A DNA stretch of 11,902 bases, taken from DATEUP01 sp035283065. Lineage in GTDB: Archaea; Thermoplasmatota; DTKX01; DATEUP01. The stretch is from NCBI GenBank assembly GCA_035283065.1, contig DATEUP010000028.1, forward strand, positions 1 through 11,902, in the 5' to 3' direction. The number at the start of each line of letters is the position of its first letter. Within the stretch, counting starts at the first letter, position 1. A program made the translations under genes and the position numbers. Shown here in pieces: positions 5,371 through 11,902 of the stretch. Under the pieces are notes generated by a model that was given only the letters and a program-made list of their open reading frames with translations, searched no databases and was not told the origin of the DNA.

Positions 5371-7578
5371 CTAGATGTAAGAAACGTCGCTGTTTGGAGC
5401 GCGCTGCTTGGCCAGGCGCCCTTCCAGCGATTTTGAAACTGCCCGGTAATACTTAACCGTTTCTTCGTCCGCGGACGGCTTGATCACTTCGATGGCCTGG
5501 TTGATGTGGCGCCGGCGCACGACCGTCTTCTCGAGGTCCTCGCGCAGCGCGATCATCGCGCCCTCGCGGATGAGGCCCTCGATGTCGGCCCCCACATAGC
5601 CCTCGAGCATCCGGGCGAGCTCCTCGAGGTTCACGTCTTCGCCGAGCGGCACGCCGCGCGTGTGGACTTCGAGGATCTTGAGGCGCTCGGAAGCGTCCGG
5701 CGGCGGGATGTAGAGGAGCCGGTCGAAGCGCCCCGAGCGCAGGAGCCCCGGGTCGAGGATGTCGGGCCGGTTCGTGGCGGCGATGACCACGACGTCGTGG
5801 ACGGACTCGATCCCGTCGATCGACGTGAGGAGCTGGTTCACGACGCGTTCGGTGACCATCGAGTCCGAGGACATCCCGCGGCGCGGCGCGATCGAGTCGA
5901 TCTCGTCGAGGAAGATGATTGTGGGCGCCGACTGCTTGGCTTTCTTGAAGATCTCGCGGACGGCCTTCTCGGACTCGCCGACCCATTTCGAGAGGACCTC
6001 GGGGCCCTTGATCGAGATGAAGTTCGCCTCCGACTCGGTCGCCACCGCCTTGGCAAGCAGCGTCTTGCCCGTCCCCGGCGCGCCGTAGAGCAGGATCCCC
6101 GCGGGCGGGCGGATGCCGAGCCTCTTGAACACGTCGGGCCGCTTGAGGGGGAGCTCGACCGATTCCTTGAGCTGGAGCTTGACCTTCTCGAGCCCGCCGA
6201 TGTCGGCCCACTTGACCGTGGGGATCTCGATGAAGACGTCGCGAAGCGCCGAGGGCTCGATCTCCTTGAGCGCCGCGCGGAAGTCGTCGGAGGTCACGCG
6301 CATCTTCTCGAGGATTGCCGGGGCGATCGGCTCGTCGAGGTCGATGTCGGGCAGGTAGCGGCGGAGCGCCTTCATGGCCGCTTCCTTGCAGAGGGCCTCG
6401 AGGTCGGCCCCCACGAACCCGTGGGTGATTCTTGAGAACTCCTCGATCGAGAAGCCGTCCTCGAGCGGCATGCCGCGCGTGTGGATCTGGAGGATCACGT
6501 GGCGCCCCTGGTAGTCGGGCACGCCGATCACGATCTCGCGGTCGAAGCGCCCGGGGCGGCGAAGCGCGGGGTCGATCGCGTTCACGCGGTTCGTCGCCGC
6601 GATCACGACGACCTTGCCGCGGGCGTTGAGCCCGTCCATGAGCGTGAGGAGCTGGGCGACGACCCGGCGCTCGACTTCGCCTTGGACGTTCTCGCGGGAC
6701 GGCGCGATCGAGTCGAGCTCGTCGATGAAGATGATCGAGGGCGCGCTCTTCTGCGCCTCCTCGAACTTGTTGCGCAGCTGGGCCTCGGACTCGCCGTAGA
6801 ACTTCGACATGATCTCGGGCCCCTGGATCGAGAAGAAGGCCGCGCCGCTCTCGTTGGCCACCGCCTTGGCGATGAGCGTCTTGCCCGTGCCCGGCGGCCC
6901 GTGGAGCAGGACGCCCTTCGGGGGCTCGATCCCGAGCCGGTCGAAGAGCTCGGGGTGCTTGAGGGGCAGCTCGATCATCTCGCGCACGCGCTGGAGCTCG
7001 CGCTCGAGCCCGCCGATGTCCTCGTACGTGACCGTCCGCGCGACGGTCTCGGTCTGCTTGGTCGCCTCCTCCTTGACCTCGATTTCCGTGGAGTCGACGA
7101 TCTGGACGATCCCCTTGGGGTCCGTGGAGGTCACGCCGAAGGGTAGCGCGCCGCCCATGAGGGCGATCCCGGGGACGATGAGGTTGTCTCCGACGACGAC
7201 GGGGCGTTTCATGAGGCCGCGCTTGACGAACGTCTCGATGCCCTGGCCGAACTGGATGCGCTGGTTCTCGGAGATCACGGGGGCGAGGATCACTTTCCGC
7301 CCGGGCTTGGCCTCCGCCGGGAGCACCTCGACCTTCTCGCCGATCGTCGTGCCCGTGTTCTTGCGCACGAGCCCGTCGATTCGGATGATGTCCTTGCCCT
7401 CGTCTTCGGCAAGGACGCGCCAGACGACGGCGGCGGTCGTCTTCGTGCCGCGGATCTCGATGATGTCGCCCGGCGAGATGTTGAGCTTGACTCGCGTGGC
7501 CGTGTCGATGCGGGCTTTCCCCGTGCCTACATCCGCCTGGATGGCCTCCGCCACGCGCAGGAAAACGGACTCTGGCAT
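5371..7578 (-). CDS. cdc48: CDC48/VCP/VAT family AAA ATPase
   Basis: Cytosolic hexameric unfoldase with two AAA rings, homologous to eukaryotic p97/Cdc48 and Thermoplasma VAT. At 735 residues it is the usual archaeal length. The N-domain (about 1-175) has a double-psi barrel followed by a second lobe. D1 has Walker A GPPGTGKT (227-234), pore loop KFYGESE (259-265), Walker B D286/E287 and arginine fingers R341 and R344. D2 has Walker A GAPGTGKT (499-506), pore loop KWVGESE (531-537), Walker B D558/E559 and R614/R617. D2 reads LLRSGRFD where Pro is usual in place of Ser615. The C-terminus is SDVSYI, with a penultimate Tyr as in proteasome-docking tails. The ATG has no Shine-Dalgarno sequence, but a TATA-like box about 25-30 nt upstream suggests a leaderless mRNA. 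It is first in a minus-strand block with the PRC-barrel, HisA-like and DUF2240-like genes. Confidence 0.98.
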   Translation of the reverse strand: MPESVFLRVAEAIQADVGTGKARIDTATRVKLNISPGDIIEIRGTKTTAAVVWRVLAEDEGKDIIRIDGLVRKNTGTTIGEKVEVLPAEAKPGRKVILAPVISENQRIQFGQGIETFVKRGLMKRPVVVGDNLIVPGIALMGGALPFGVTSTDPKGIVQIVDSTEIEVKEEATKQTETVARTVTYEDIGGLERELQRVREMIELPLKHPELFDRLGIEPPKGVLLHGPPGTGKTLIAKAVANESGAAFFSIQGPEIMSKFYGESEAQLRNKFEEAQKSAPSIIFIDELDSIAPSRENVQGEVERRVVAQLLTLMDGLNARGKVVVIAATNRVNAIDPALRRPGRFDREIVIGVPDYQGRHVILQIHTRGMPLEDGFSIEEFSRITHGFVGADLEALCKEAAMKALRRYLPDIDLDEPIAPAILEKMRVTSDDFRAALKEIEPSALRDVFIEIPTVKWADIGGLEKVKLQLKESVELPLKRPDVFKRLGIRPPAGILLYGAPGTGKTLLAKAVATESEANFISIKGPEVLSKWVGESEKAVREIFKKAKQSAPTIIFLDEIDSIAPRRGMSSDSMVTERVVNQLLTSIDGIESVHDVVVIAATNRPDILDPGLLRSGRFDRLLYIPPPDASERLKILEVHTRGVPLGEDVNLEELARMLEGYVGADIEGLIREGAMIALREDLEKTVVRRRHINQAIEVIKPSADEETVKYYRAVSKSLEGRLAKQRAPNSDVSYI

Positions 7579-7601
7579 CGGAAATCCCAGCCCGGCGTCG
7601 C

Positions 7602-7609
7602 TATTTATT
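7602..7609 (-). promoter_or_regulatory. TATA-like box of CDC48
   Basis: AATAAATA on the minus strand, about 24-31 nt before the CDC48 ATG, is the only AT island near the start. Initiation at the usual archaeal distance falls at or within a few nt of the ATG. Together with the missing Shine-Dalgarno sequence this predicts a leaderless transcript. The 93-nt gap to the upstream gene holds no other clear signal. Confidence 0.55.
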
Positions 7610-7671
7610 GACTCGGCTTTAAGGTTGTCTGCCCGGCCGTCCCTTCCGGAACAAGGGGGGCTTTTGCGCCG

Positions 7672-9117
7672 TCAGGCGGGCGCCTGGGCCTCGCCCGACC
7701 AGGCTTCTTCGACCGCCTGGATGAGTTCGAAGCCCTTGGGTGCAAGCGCGAGTTTCGCCGCCAGTTCGGCAAGGAGCGGCACGGCCTCTCCGGCAAAGGA
7801 CCCGTCGGCGATCGCGCGCCAGGCGGCCTGCGTGAGGATGAAGGGGTGGTCGGAGGTGAGGTGCGCGGTGTCCGTCTGGGCCGAGGCGTCGAGGAAGGCG
7901 AGCGCGGCCTGGCGCGGCGAGGTCCCCGACTCGAAGAGCCCGCGGAGCCCCGCGTGGGCCTCCGCGAGGTTGCCGCTCGTGAGTCCGACGAGGAGCCGGC
8001 CGGCGTAGTCGCGCCCGCCCGGCTGCGGGTGGGGAAGGTCGCGAACGTCGAGGAGCTTCTTGGGGCCTTTGTAGCCGTTCGCGATCGAGAGGGCCGCGTT
8101 GTGGAGCACCGCGCGGCCGACAGCGGGGTGCAGCTGGCGCGCAAGGCGACGCGCGGCGTCGGCAAGGACGAACCGGTGGCCAAGGCCGCCCTCTTCCTCA
8201 AGGGCGAGGCGCTGGAGTGCGCGGCCTGTTTCCTCGAGCCCTTGAGGGCCCTTCGAGGCCCTGGCGATGAGGGGGCCAAGGGCCCCAAGGTCCCCCGACT
8301 GGACCGCGCCCTTGAACGCCGCAAGGGCCTCCGAGGGGCTCTCCTCACCCACCTTCCGGGGCTCGACGCGCCGCGTCCTGTAGCGCCTCGAAAGCTCGAC
8401 TTGGGCGAAGGCGAGGTGGCCGAGGAGCAGGTCGGCCTCCTCCTCCCCCGACACATACTGGAGGAGGTTGAGGGCCGCGGCAACCTGGAGGGGCAGGTGG
8501 GTGACGTACCCCGCGGGCTTCAAGATCACTTCGGGGCGAGCCGACCACTTGGCGAAGAGGTTCACGACGAAGGTGCTCTCGCCCGAGAGGCGGTGAAGCT
8601 CGATCGAGGCGTCGACCGCGCGCGCCACATCGCCGCGGTCGAGGGCCTCGGCCAGGGCGCGCTCGGCTTCGCCCATCGAGGCGCTCGTGGCGGCCGAGGC
8701 GCGCTCCCGCGCGCGTGCGACGAGGTCGCGCACACGGGAGTCCTTGGGCTGGCGCGTGACTTGGAGCGCGGCGGCGGCAAGAGGGTACTTGCCGGCCTCG
8801 GGGCCAAGGCCCGCCGCAATGTCGAAGGCCGCGGAGGTGAAGAGGAGGCTGTGGAGCTCCTCGCCGTCTTCGGCCATGACGCGCAAGATCGCGCGCTCGA
8901 CGCTCGCCGCGGGCGCGCCGGCGCGAAGCGCGAGGGCAAGGCAGCCAAGCACGGCGCGCTCGTCGCGGCCCTTGAGCGCCGCGCGCAGCGCGGCAAGGCC
9001 GTCTTCGGCTTCTTCCAAGGAGGCCACTTCCGGCGGGAAGGGGAGGGGGTGCCTCCCAAGAGCCTGGCCGGCACGAATAAACGTTGGCCCCGGCGCGGGA
9101 CGCGCGCCTTCGGACAT
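7672..9117 (-). CDS. Uncharacterised alpha-helical repeat protein with four His-containing units
   Basis: I do not recognise a named family for this 481-residue soluble protein. It is almost entirely helical, and by eye it divides into four related units: about 41-120, 150-224, 263-345 and 371-455. Units 2-4 open with a helix pair resembling AL..AL..GD..A, seen as ALAEALDRGDVARA, AFKGAVQSGDLGAL and LLVGLTSGNLAEA, and unit 1 has AALRAALKGRDERAV. Each later has a His before a hydrophobic, Ala-rich helix: H89 (ELHSLLF), H207 (VTHLPLQVAAAL), H314 (LGHRFVLADAA) and H424 (DHPFILTQAA). The pattern recalls helical-repeat domains with conserved His found next to Rieske-like proteins, but this is only a memory. 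There is no signal peptide or membrane segment. The start is ATG without a Shine-Dalgarno sequence, about 28 nt from an A-rich promoter shared with the divergent TPR gene. It stops with TGA, upstream of CDC48 on the same strand. Confidence 0.85.
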   Translation of the reverse strand: MSEGARPAPGPTFIRAGQALGRHPLPFPPEVASLEEAEDGLAALRAALKGRDERAVLGCLALALRAGAPAASVERAILRVMAEDGEELHSLLFTSAAFDIAAGLGPEAGKYPLAAAALQVTRQPKDSRVRDLVARARERASAATSASMGEAERALAEALDRGDVARAVDASIELHRLSGESTFVVNLFAKWSARPEVILKPAGYVTHLPLQVAAALNLLQYVSGEEEADLLLGHLAFAQVELSRRYRTRRVEPRKVGEESPSEALAAFKGAVQSGDLGALGPLIARASKGPQGLEETGRALQRLALEEEGGLGHRFVLADAARRLARQLHPAVGRAVLHNAALSIANGYKGPKKLLDVRDLPHPQPGGRDYAGRLLVGLTSGNLAEAHAGLRGLFESGTSPRQAALAFLDASAQTDTAHLTSDHPFILTQAAWRAIADGSFAGEAVPLLAELAAKLALAPKGFELIQAVEEAWSGEAQAPA

Positions 9118-9137
9118 CCGGCGGGCCCGTCGGGGAA

Positions 9138-9148
9138 AGGTAAAAGAA
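9138..9148. promoter_or_regulatory. Shared A-rich promoter of the helical-repeat and TPR genes
   Basis: The only AT-rich stretch in the 56-nt gap between two divergent genes reads GGTAAAAGAAA on the plus strand. It lies about 25-35 nt from the GTG of the TPR gene and 21-31 nt from the ATG of the helical-repeat gene. Neither start has a Shine-Dalgarno sequence, so both genes may be leaderless and driven from one box or two overlapping ones. The match to the TATA consensus is weak. Confidence 0.4.
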
Positions 9149-9173
9149 AGGCGGGCGGGCTCGGAAGCGCCCA

Positions 9174-11681
9174 GTGGCCCAAGACCCTCCGCCTGAAGTC
9201 CCGCCGGCCCCCGCAGCCCCGCGGCCGGGGGCCCTTGGCGCCCCCGCCGCGCCGACCGAGGAGCCCCGGCTCACCCCCGCGGAGGAGCAGGCCCTCGGGC
9301 GCGCCCGCGAGGCCTACGTCGCCGGGCGCACGGCCGAGGCCCTTGGCCTCTACGACGCCCTTGTCGCCGCGTTCCCGCAGCGCGCGGTGTTCTGGAACGA
9401 CCGCGGCGTGACCAAAGACGCGATCGGCAACCACGGGGAGGCCGAGCGCGACTACCGGAAGGCGCTTTCGCTGTACCCGGACTACGAGCTCGCGTTCCGG
9501 AACCTTTCGAACTGCCTGCTCTTCCAGGGGCGCGAGGACGAGGCGCTCGAGGCGCTCCTTGCCGCCGTGAGGCTCGAGCCGGACTACGAGGGCGCGTACC
9601 GCGACATCCTCGCGATCCTCCTCGGCCGCGGCCCCGGGCGCGGCGAGGTCGAGGTCGCAAGGAGGCTCGCGCGCCAGGCGCGGGGGCCTTTTTCGCGGTT
9701 CGTCTACGGCGTCGTGGCCGCCGAGGCCGGCGAGGGGCGCACGGCCGTGCGCGAGCTTGGAGAGGCCGCCGAGGCGCTTGCCAAGGACGAGGGGCTCAAG
9801 GCGCGCCTCGGGCCCGAGTGGCGGCGCGTGATGGGCGAATTCGAGAAGGCGCTTGGCAACGCGCTCTTCGCGCGCGACGAGGTGGCCGACTCCGTCGACG
9901 CCTACAGGCGCTCCGTCGAGGCCCACCCGGAAGACGAGGAGGCGTGGAACAACCTCGGCTTCGCGTACTACACGGCCGGCGAGAACGAGCTCGCGATCGA
10001 CTGCTTCAAGCGCGCCGTCGAGGTCGCCCCGGGCTACAAGCACGCCTGGTACAACCTCGCCTACACGTACCAGGCCATCGACCTCCTCGAGGAGGCGATC
10101 GGGGCCTACGACAAGACGCTCGAGTGCGACCCCGCCGACGAAGTCGCCTGGAACAACCGGGGGAACGCAGAGTACAACCTCGGGCGCTACGAGACCTCGA
10201 TCCCCTACTTCGAGAAGGCCGTCGAGGTCCAGCCCGACTACGACATCGCGTGGAACAACATCGGCAACGCGCTCAACAAGGCGGGCCGCCACGCGGAGGC
10301 GATCCCCTTCCACGAGAGGGCGCTCAAGGCGAACCCCCAGTTTGACTACGCCTGGTACGCGCTCGCGAAGAGCCGCTTCCACACGGGCGACCTCACGGGC
10401 GCCGTGCGCGAGGTCGAGCGATGCCTCGCGGTGAACCCCCAGTTCGACTCGGGGTGGGCGATGAAGGCGGAGGTCCTTCTCCACCTCGGCGACCTCGACG
10501 AGGCCCTCGAGGCCGCCGAGCAGGCCGTGCAGGCGAACGCCTCGAACGACCACGCGCACTTCGTGCACGGCGAGGTCCTCGAGGCGCTCGGGCGGCCCGA
10601 CGCGGCGGAGGCGGCCTACAGCAGCGCGATCGCCCTTGCCGGCGAGGCCGCGAGGATCCGCGGGCACGTGCCCGACGCGTGGACGGCGCTTGGCGAAATG
10701 CTGCTCGCGCGGGGGCACTTCGAGGAGGCGCGGGCCTCTTTCGGGAAGGCTGCGGAAATCCAGCCGGGCTCGCAGCTCGCGCGCGAGGGTACGCTCGACG
10801 CGCTCATCCGGCTCGGGCGCTACCGCGATGCGGTCCTCGCGCTTCGCCCCGAGGTGGCAAGGGAAGCGCCCCACGAGCTGCTCGCGCGCATGCGCCTCTA
10901 CCTCGACACGGGGGAGTTTGCCGCCGTGGCGCCCTCGGCGGAGCGCTTCCGCAAGTGGTACGGGGACGAGCCGGACGCGCGGCTCCTCGAGGGGGAAGCC
11001 CTCCTCGCGCTCCGGCGGGCGGCGGAGGCGCGCCAGGCGTTCGCCCGGGCCGCATTCACGCTGGAGAAGCGCCTTTCCAAGGAGCGCAAAGCGCGCGCCA
11101 AGGCGCTCGAGCAGAGCCGCAGGCGGCGCAAGCGGCGGGAGCGGCCGAAAGGGGCCCCGCCCGGGGGCAAGAACGCGGCGGCCTCAGGCGCCGATGAGTG
11201 GCAGGAAGTCGCCGACGGTCGGAGCCAGATCCGCGCGCTCCAAGAGGAGGGCGCGTTCCTCGATTCCTTTGCCGAGGAGCCTTCGGGGGAAGGCGCGCTG
11301 CAAGAGCAGCTCTACCGCGCGAGGATGCTTGAGGGGCAGGCAGCGCAGGCCGCGGGCGGCCGCGAGGACGCGCGCGCCCTTTTCTTGAAAGCCACGGAGG
11401 CTCGAAGCGACCTGCCGGAGGCCTGGTTCGAGCTTGGGCGCCTCGCGCTCGAAGGCGGGGACCCCAGGGAGGCGAGGCGCGCGTTCGAGCGCGCGGTGGG
11501 CGCCGACAACTCCTCAGAACTCGGATGGCTCGGCCTCGCGCGCCTTTCCGACGAGAGGGGGCGCGCGCGGGCCGCCGAACGCTTCAGGGCGGCGGCGCTG
11601 CGGCGCGCGCCGGGCCACCCGGAGGGCCGCGCGCCCGCGCCTGCCGTGAAGAGTCCGGCGAAGGCGGCCTCGCAGCGTTAG
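9174..11681 (+). CDS. Large TPR-repeat protein
   Basis: An 835-residue soluble protein built mainly of tetratricopeptide repeats, which form a helical superhelix for protein-protein contacts. A Pro/Ala-rich N-terminus (1-30) is followed by TPRs at about 36-137. A more divergent stretch follows (140-215), then a strong run at about 256-456 with repeated AWNNLG/AWYNLA/AWNNRG/AWNNIG starts, and more divergent repeats to about 628. A very basic linker (about 632-660, with RRRRKRRERPK) may bind nucleic acid or be exposed. After an acidic linker, three more TPRs lie at about 713-812, and a short Ala/Lys/Pro tail ends the protein. I see no enzymatic domain, signal peptide or membrane segment, so the partner cannot be named. 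The start GTG has no Shine-Dalgarno sequence and sits near the shared promoter. The TAG stop overlaps the TAA of a possible convergent gene at the right edge. Confidence 0.93.
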   Translation: MAQDPPPEVPPAPAAPRPGALGAPAAPTEEPRLTPAEEQALGRAREAYVAGRTAEALGLYDALVAAFPQRAVFWNDRGVTKDAIGNHGEAERDYRKALSLYPDYELAFRNLSNCLLFQGREDEALEALLAAVRLEPDYEGAYRDILAILLGRGPGRGEVEVARRLARQARGPFSRFVYGVVAAEAGEGRTAVRELGEAAEALAKDEGLKARLGPEWRRVMGEFEKALGNALFARDEVADSVDAYRRSVEAHPEDEEAWNNLGFAYYTAGENELAIDCFKRAVEVAPGYKHAWYNLAYTYQAIDLLEEAIGAYDKTLECDPADEVAWNNRGNAEYNLGRYETSIPYFEKAVEVQPDYDIAWNNIGNALNKAGRHAEAIPFHERALKANPQFDYAWYALAKSRFHTGDLTGAVREVERCLAVNPQFDSGWAMKAEVLLHLGDLDEALEAAEQAVQANASNDHAHFVHGEVLEALGRPDAAEAAYSSAIALAGEAARIRGHVPDAWTALGEMLLARGHFEEARASFGKAAEIQPGSQLAREGTLDALIRLGRYRDAVLALRPEVAREAPHELLARMRLYLDTGEFAAVAPSAERFRKWYGDEPDARLLEGEALLALRRAAEARQAFARAAFTLEKRLSKERKARAKALEQSRRRRKRRERPKGAPPGGKNAAASGADEWQEVADGRSQIRALQEEGAFLDSFAEEPSGEGALQEQLYRARMLEGQAAQAAGGREDARALFLKATEARSDLPEAWFELGRLALEGGDPREARRAFERAVGADNSSELGWLGLARLSDERGRARAAERFRAAALRRAPGHPEGRAPAPAVKSPAKAASQR

Positions 11682-11902
11682 GGCCGCTCGAAGAGGTCGA
11701 AGGCCGTCGGGGGCATGAGCCGGACCGACGGGGGGCGCACCGGAGCCTCATGGGGCGGCGCCGCGCGAAGCGGCAGGCGCTCATCCTCCAAATCGGACGC
11801 GCCGTAAAGGGGCCCGAGAGATTCGAGGAGCCCGCGCGAGGGCTGCGGGGGAGGCGCCGCCTTAAGGGCGCGTCGGCGCCCTGCACCGCGGGGCGCCCTC
11901 AA
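11678..11902 (-). CDS. Possible C-terminal end of a gene entering from the right edge
   Basis: An open minus-strand frame of 74 codons reaching the right edge and ending in TAA at 11678-11680, which overlaps the TAG of the TPR gene tail to tail. It encodes a Pro/Arg/Ala-rich stretch, then GPLYGASDLEDERLPL, and ends TAFDLFERP. The last 50 residues look more protein-like than the first part. Codon third positions are G/C-rich, as in the neighbours, but in this DNA open frames occur by chance. No family is recognised, and the start lies outside the window. If it is not a gene, 11682-11902 would be non-coding with nothing else that I can see. Confidence 0.4.
   Translation of the reverse strand: MRAPRGAGRRRALKAAPPPQPSRGLLESLGPLYGASDLEDERLPLRAAPPHEAPVRPPSVRLMPPTAFDLFERP

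Noticed and set aside
5506..8008. Several long plus-strand frames opposite CDC48 and the helical-repeat gene
   Set aside because: They mirror CDC48 codons and change frame arbitrarily. No recognisable domain or start signal is present.
8562..10874. A 770-codon open frame on the minus strand opposite the TPR gene
   Set aside because: It runs antisense to clear TPR repeats and into the helical-repeat gene. The translation is low-complexity Arg/Leu/Val/Asp, typical of the shadow of a GC-rich coding frame.
1..11902. CRISPR arrays, rRNA or tRNA genes, insertion-sequence ends
   Set aside because: Reading through the window showed no regularly spaced repeats, RNA gene signatures or terminal inverted repeats with target duplications.

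Overview
The window is archaeal chromosomal DNA of high GC content. The evidence is the gene set: a proteasome-activating nucleotidase (PAN), a two-ring CDC48/VAT-type AAA ATPase, a zinc-ribbon plus HTH protein of the MBF1 type, a PRC-barrel protein and a DUF2240-like protein. The promoters also look archaeal: TATA-like boxes sit about 25 to 60 nt before start codons, and several genes lack a Shine-Dalgarno sequence and appear leaderless. The mix suggests a euryarchaeon, perhaps a GC-rich member of the Thermoplasmatota. A haloarchaeon is less likely because the proteins are not strongly acidic. The lineage is inference.

Layout. From the left edge, a tyrosine recombinase (+) runs towards a convergent block on the minus strand: PAN followed by an unrecognised 189-residue protein with a Cys cluster. 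PAN is transcribed divergently from MBF1 (+) across a 171-bp region with a TATA-like box for each gene. MBF1 converges with a second minus-strand block, read from right to left: CDC48, PRC-barrel protein, HisA-related barrel protein, DUF2240-like protein. The gaps in that block are 17, 60 and 28 nt, so it is probably one operon. Upstream of CDC48 lies a minus-strand gene for a 481-residue all-helical repeat protein. It shares a short A-rich promoter with a divergent 835-residue TPR protein (+). A partial minus-strand reading frame enters from the right edge.

How the genes fit together. PAN and CDC48 are the two main cytosolic unfoldases that can feed the archaeal 20S proteasome, and here they lie about 2.2 kb apart. 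The other genes are regulatory or scaffold-like (MBF1, PRC-barrel, TPR), so this is mostly a housekeeping proteostasis and regulation neighbourhood. The integrase at the left edge is the only mobile-element signal.

The points most worth checking are: an in-frame TAG that splits the HisA-related gene, with the PRC-barrel gene in the same frame behind another TAG; unusual PAN residues in the Walker A motif and at the C-terminal tail; the four-repeat His-containing helical protein; and the compact bidirectional promoter. I did not find a clearly new multi-gene defence or mobile system.
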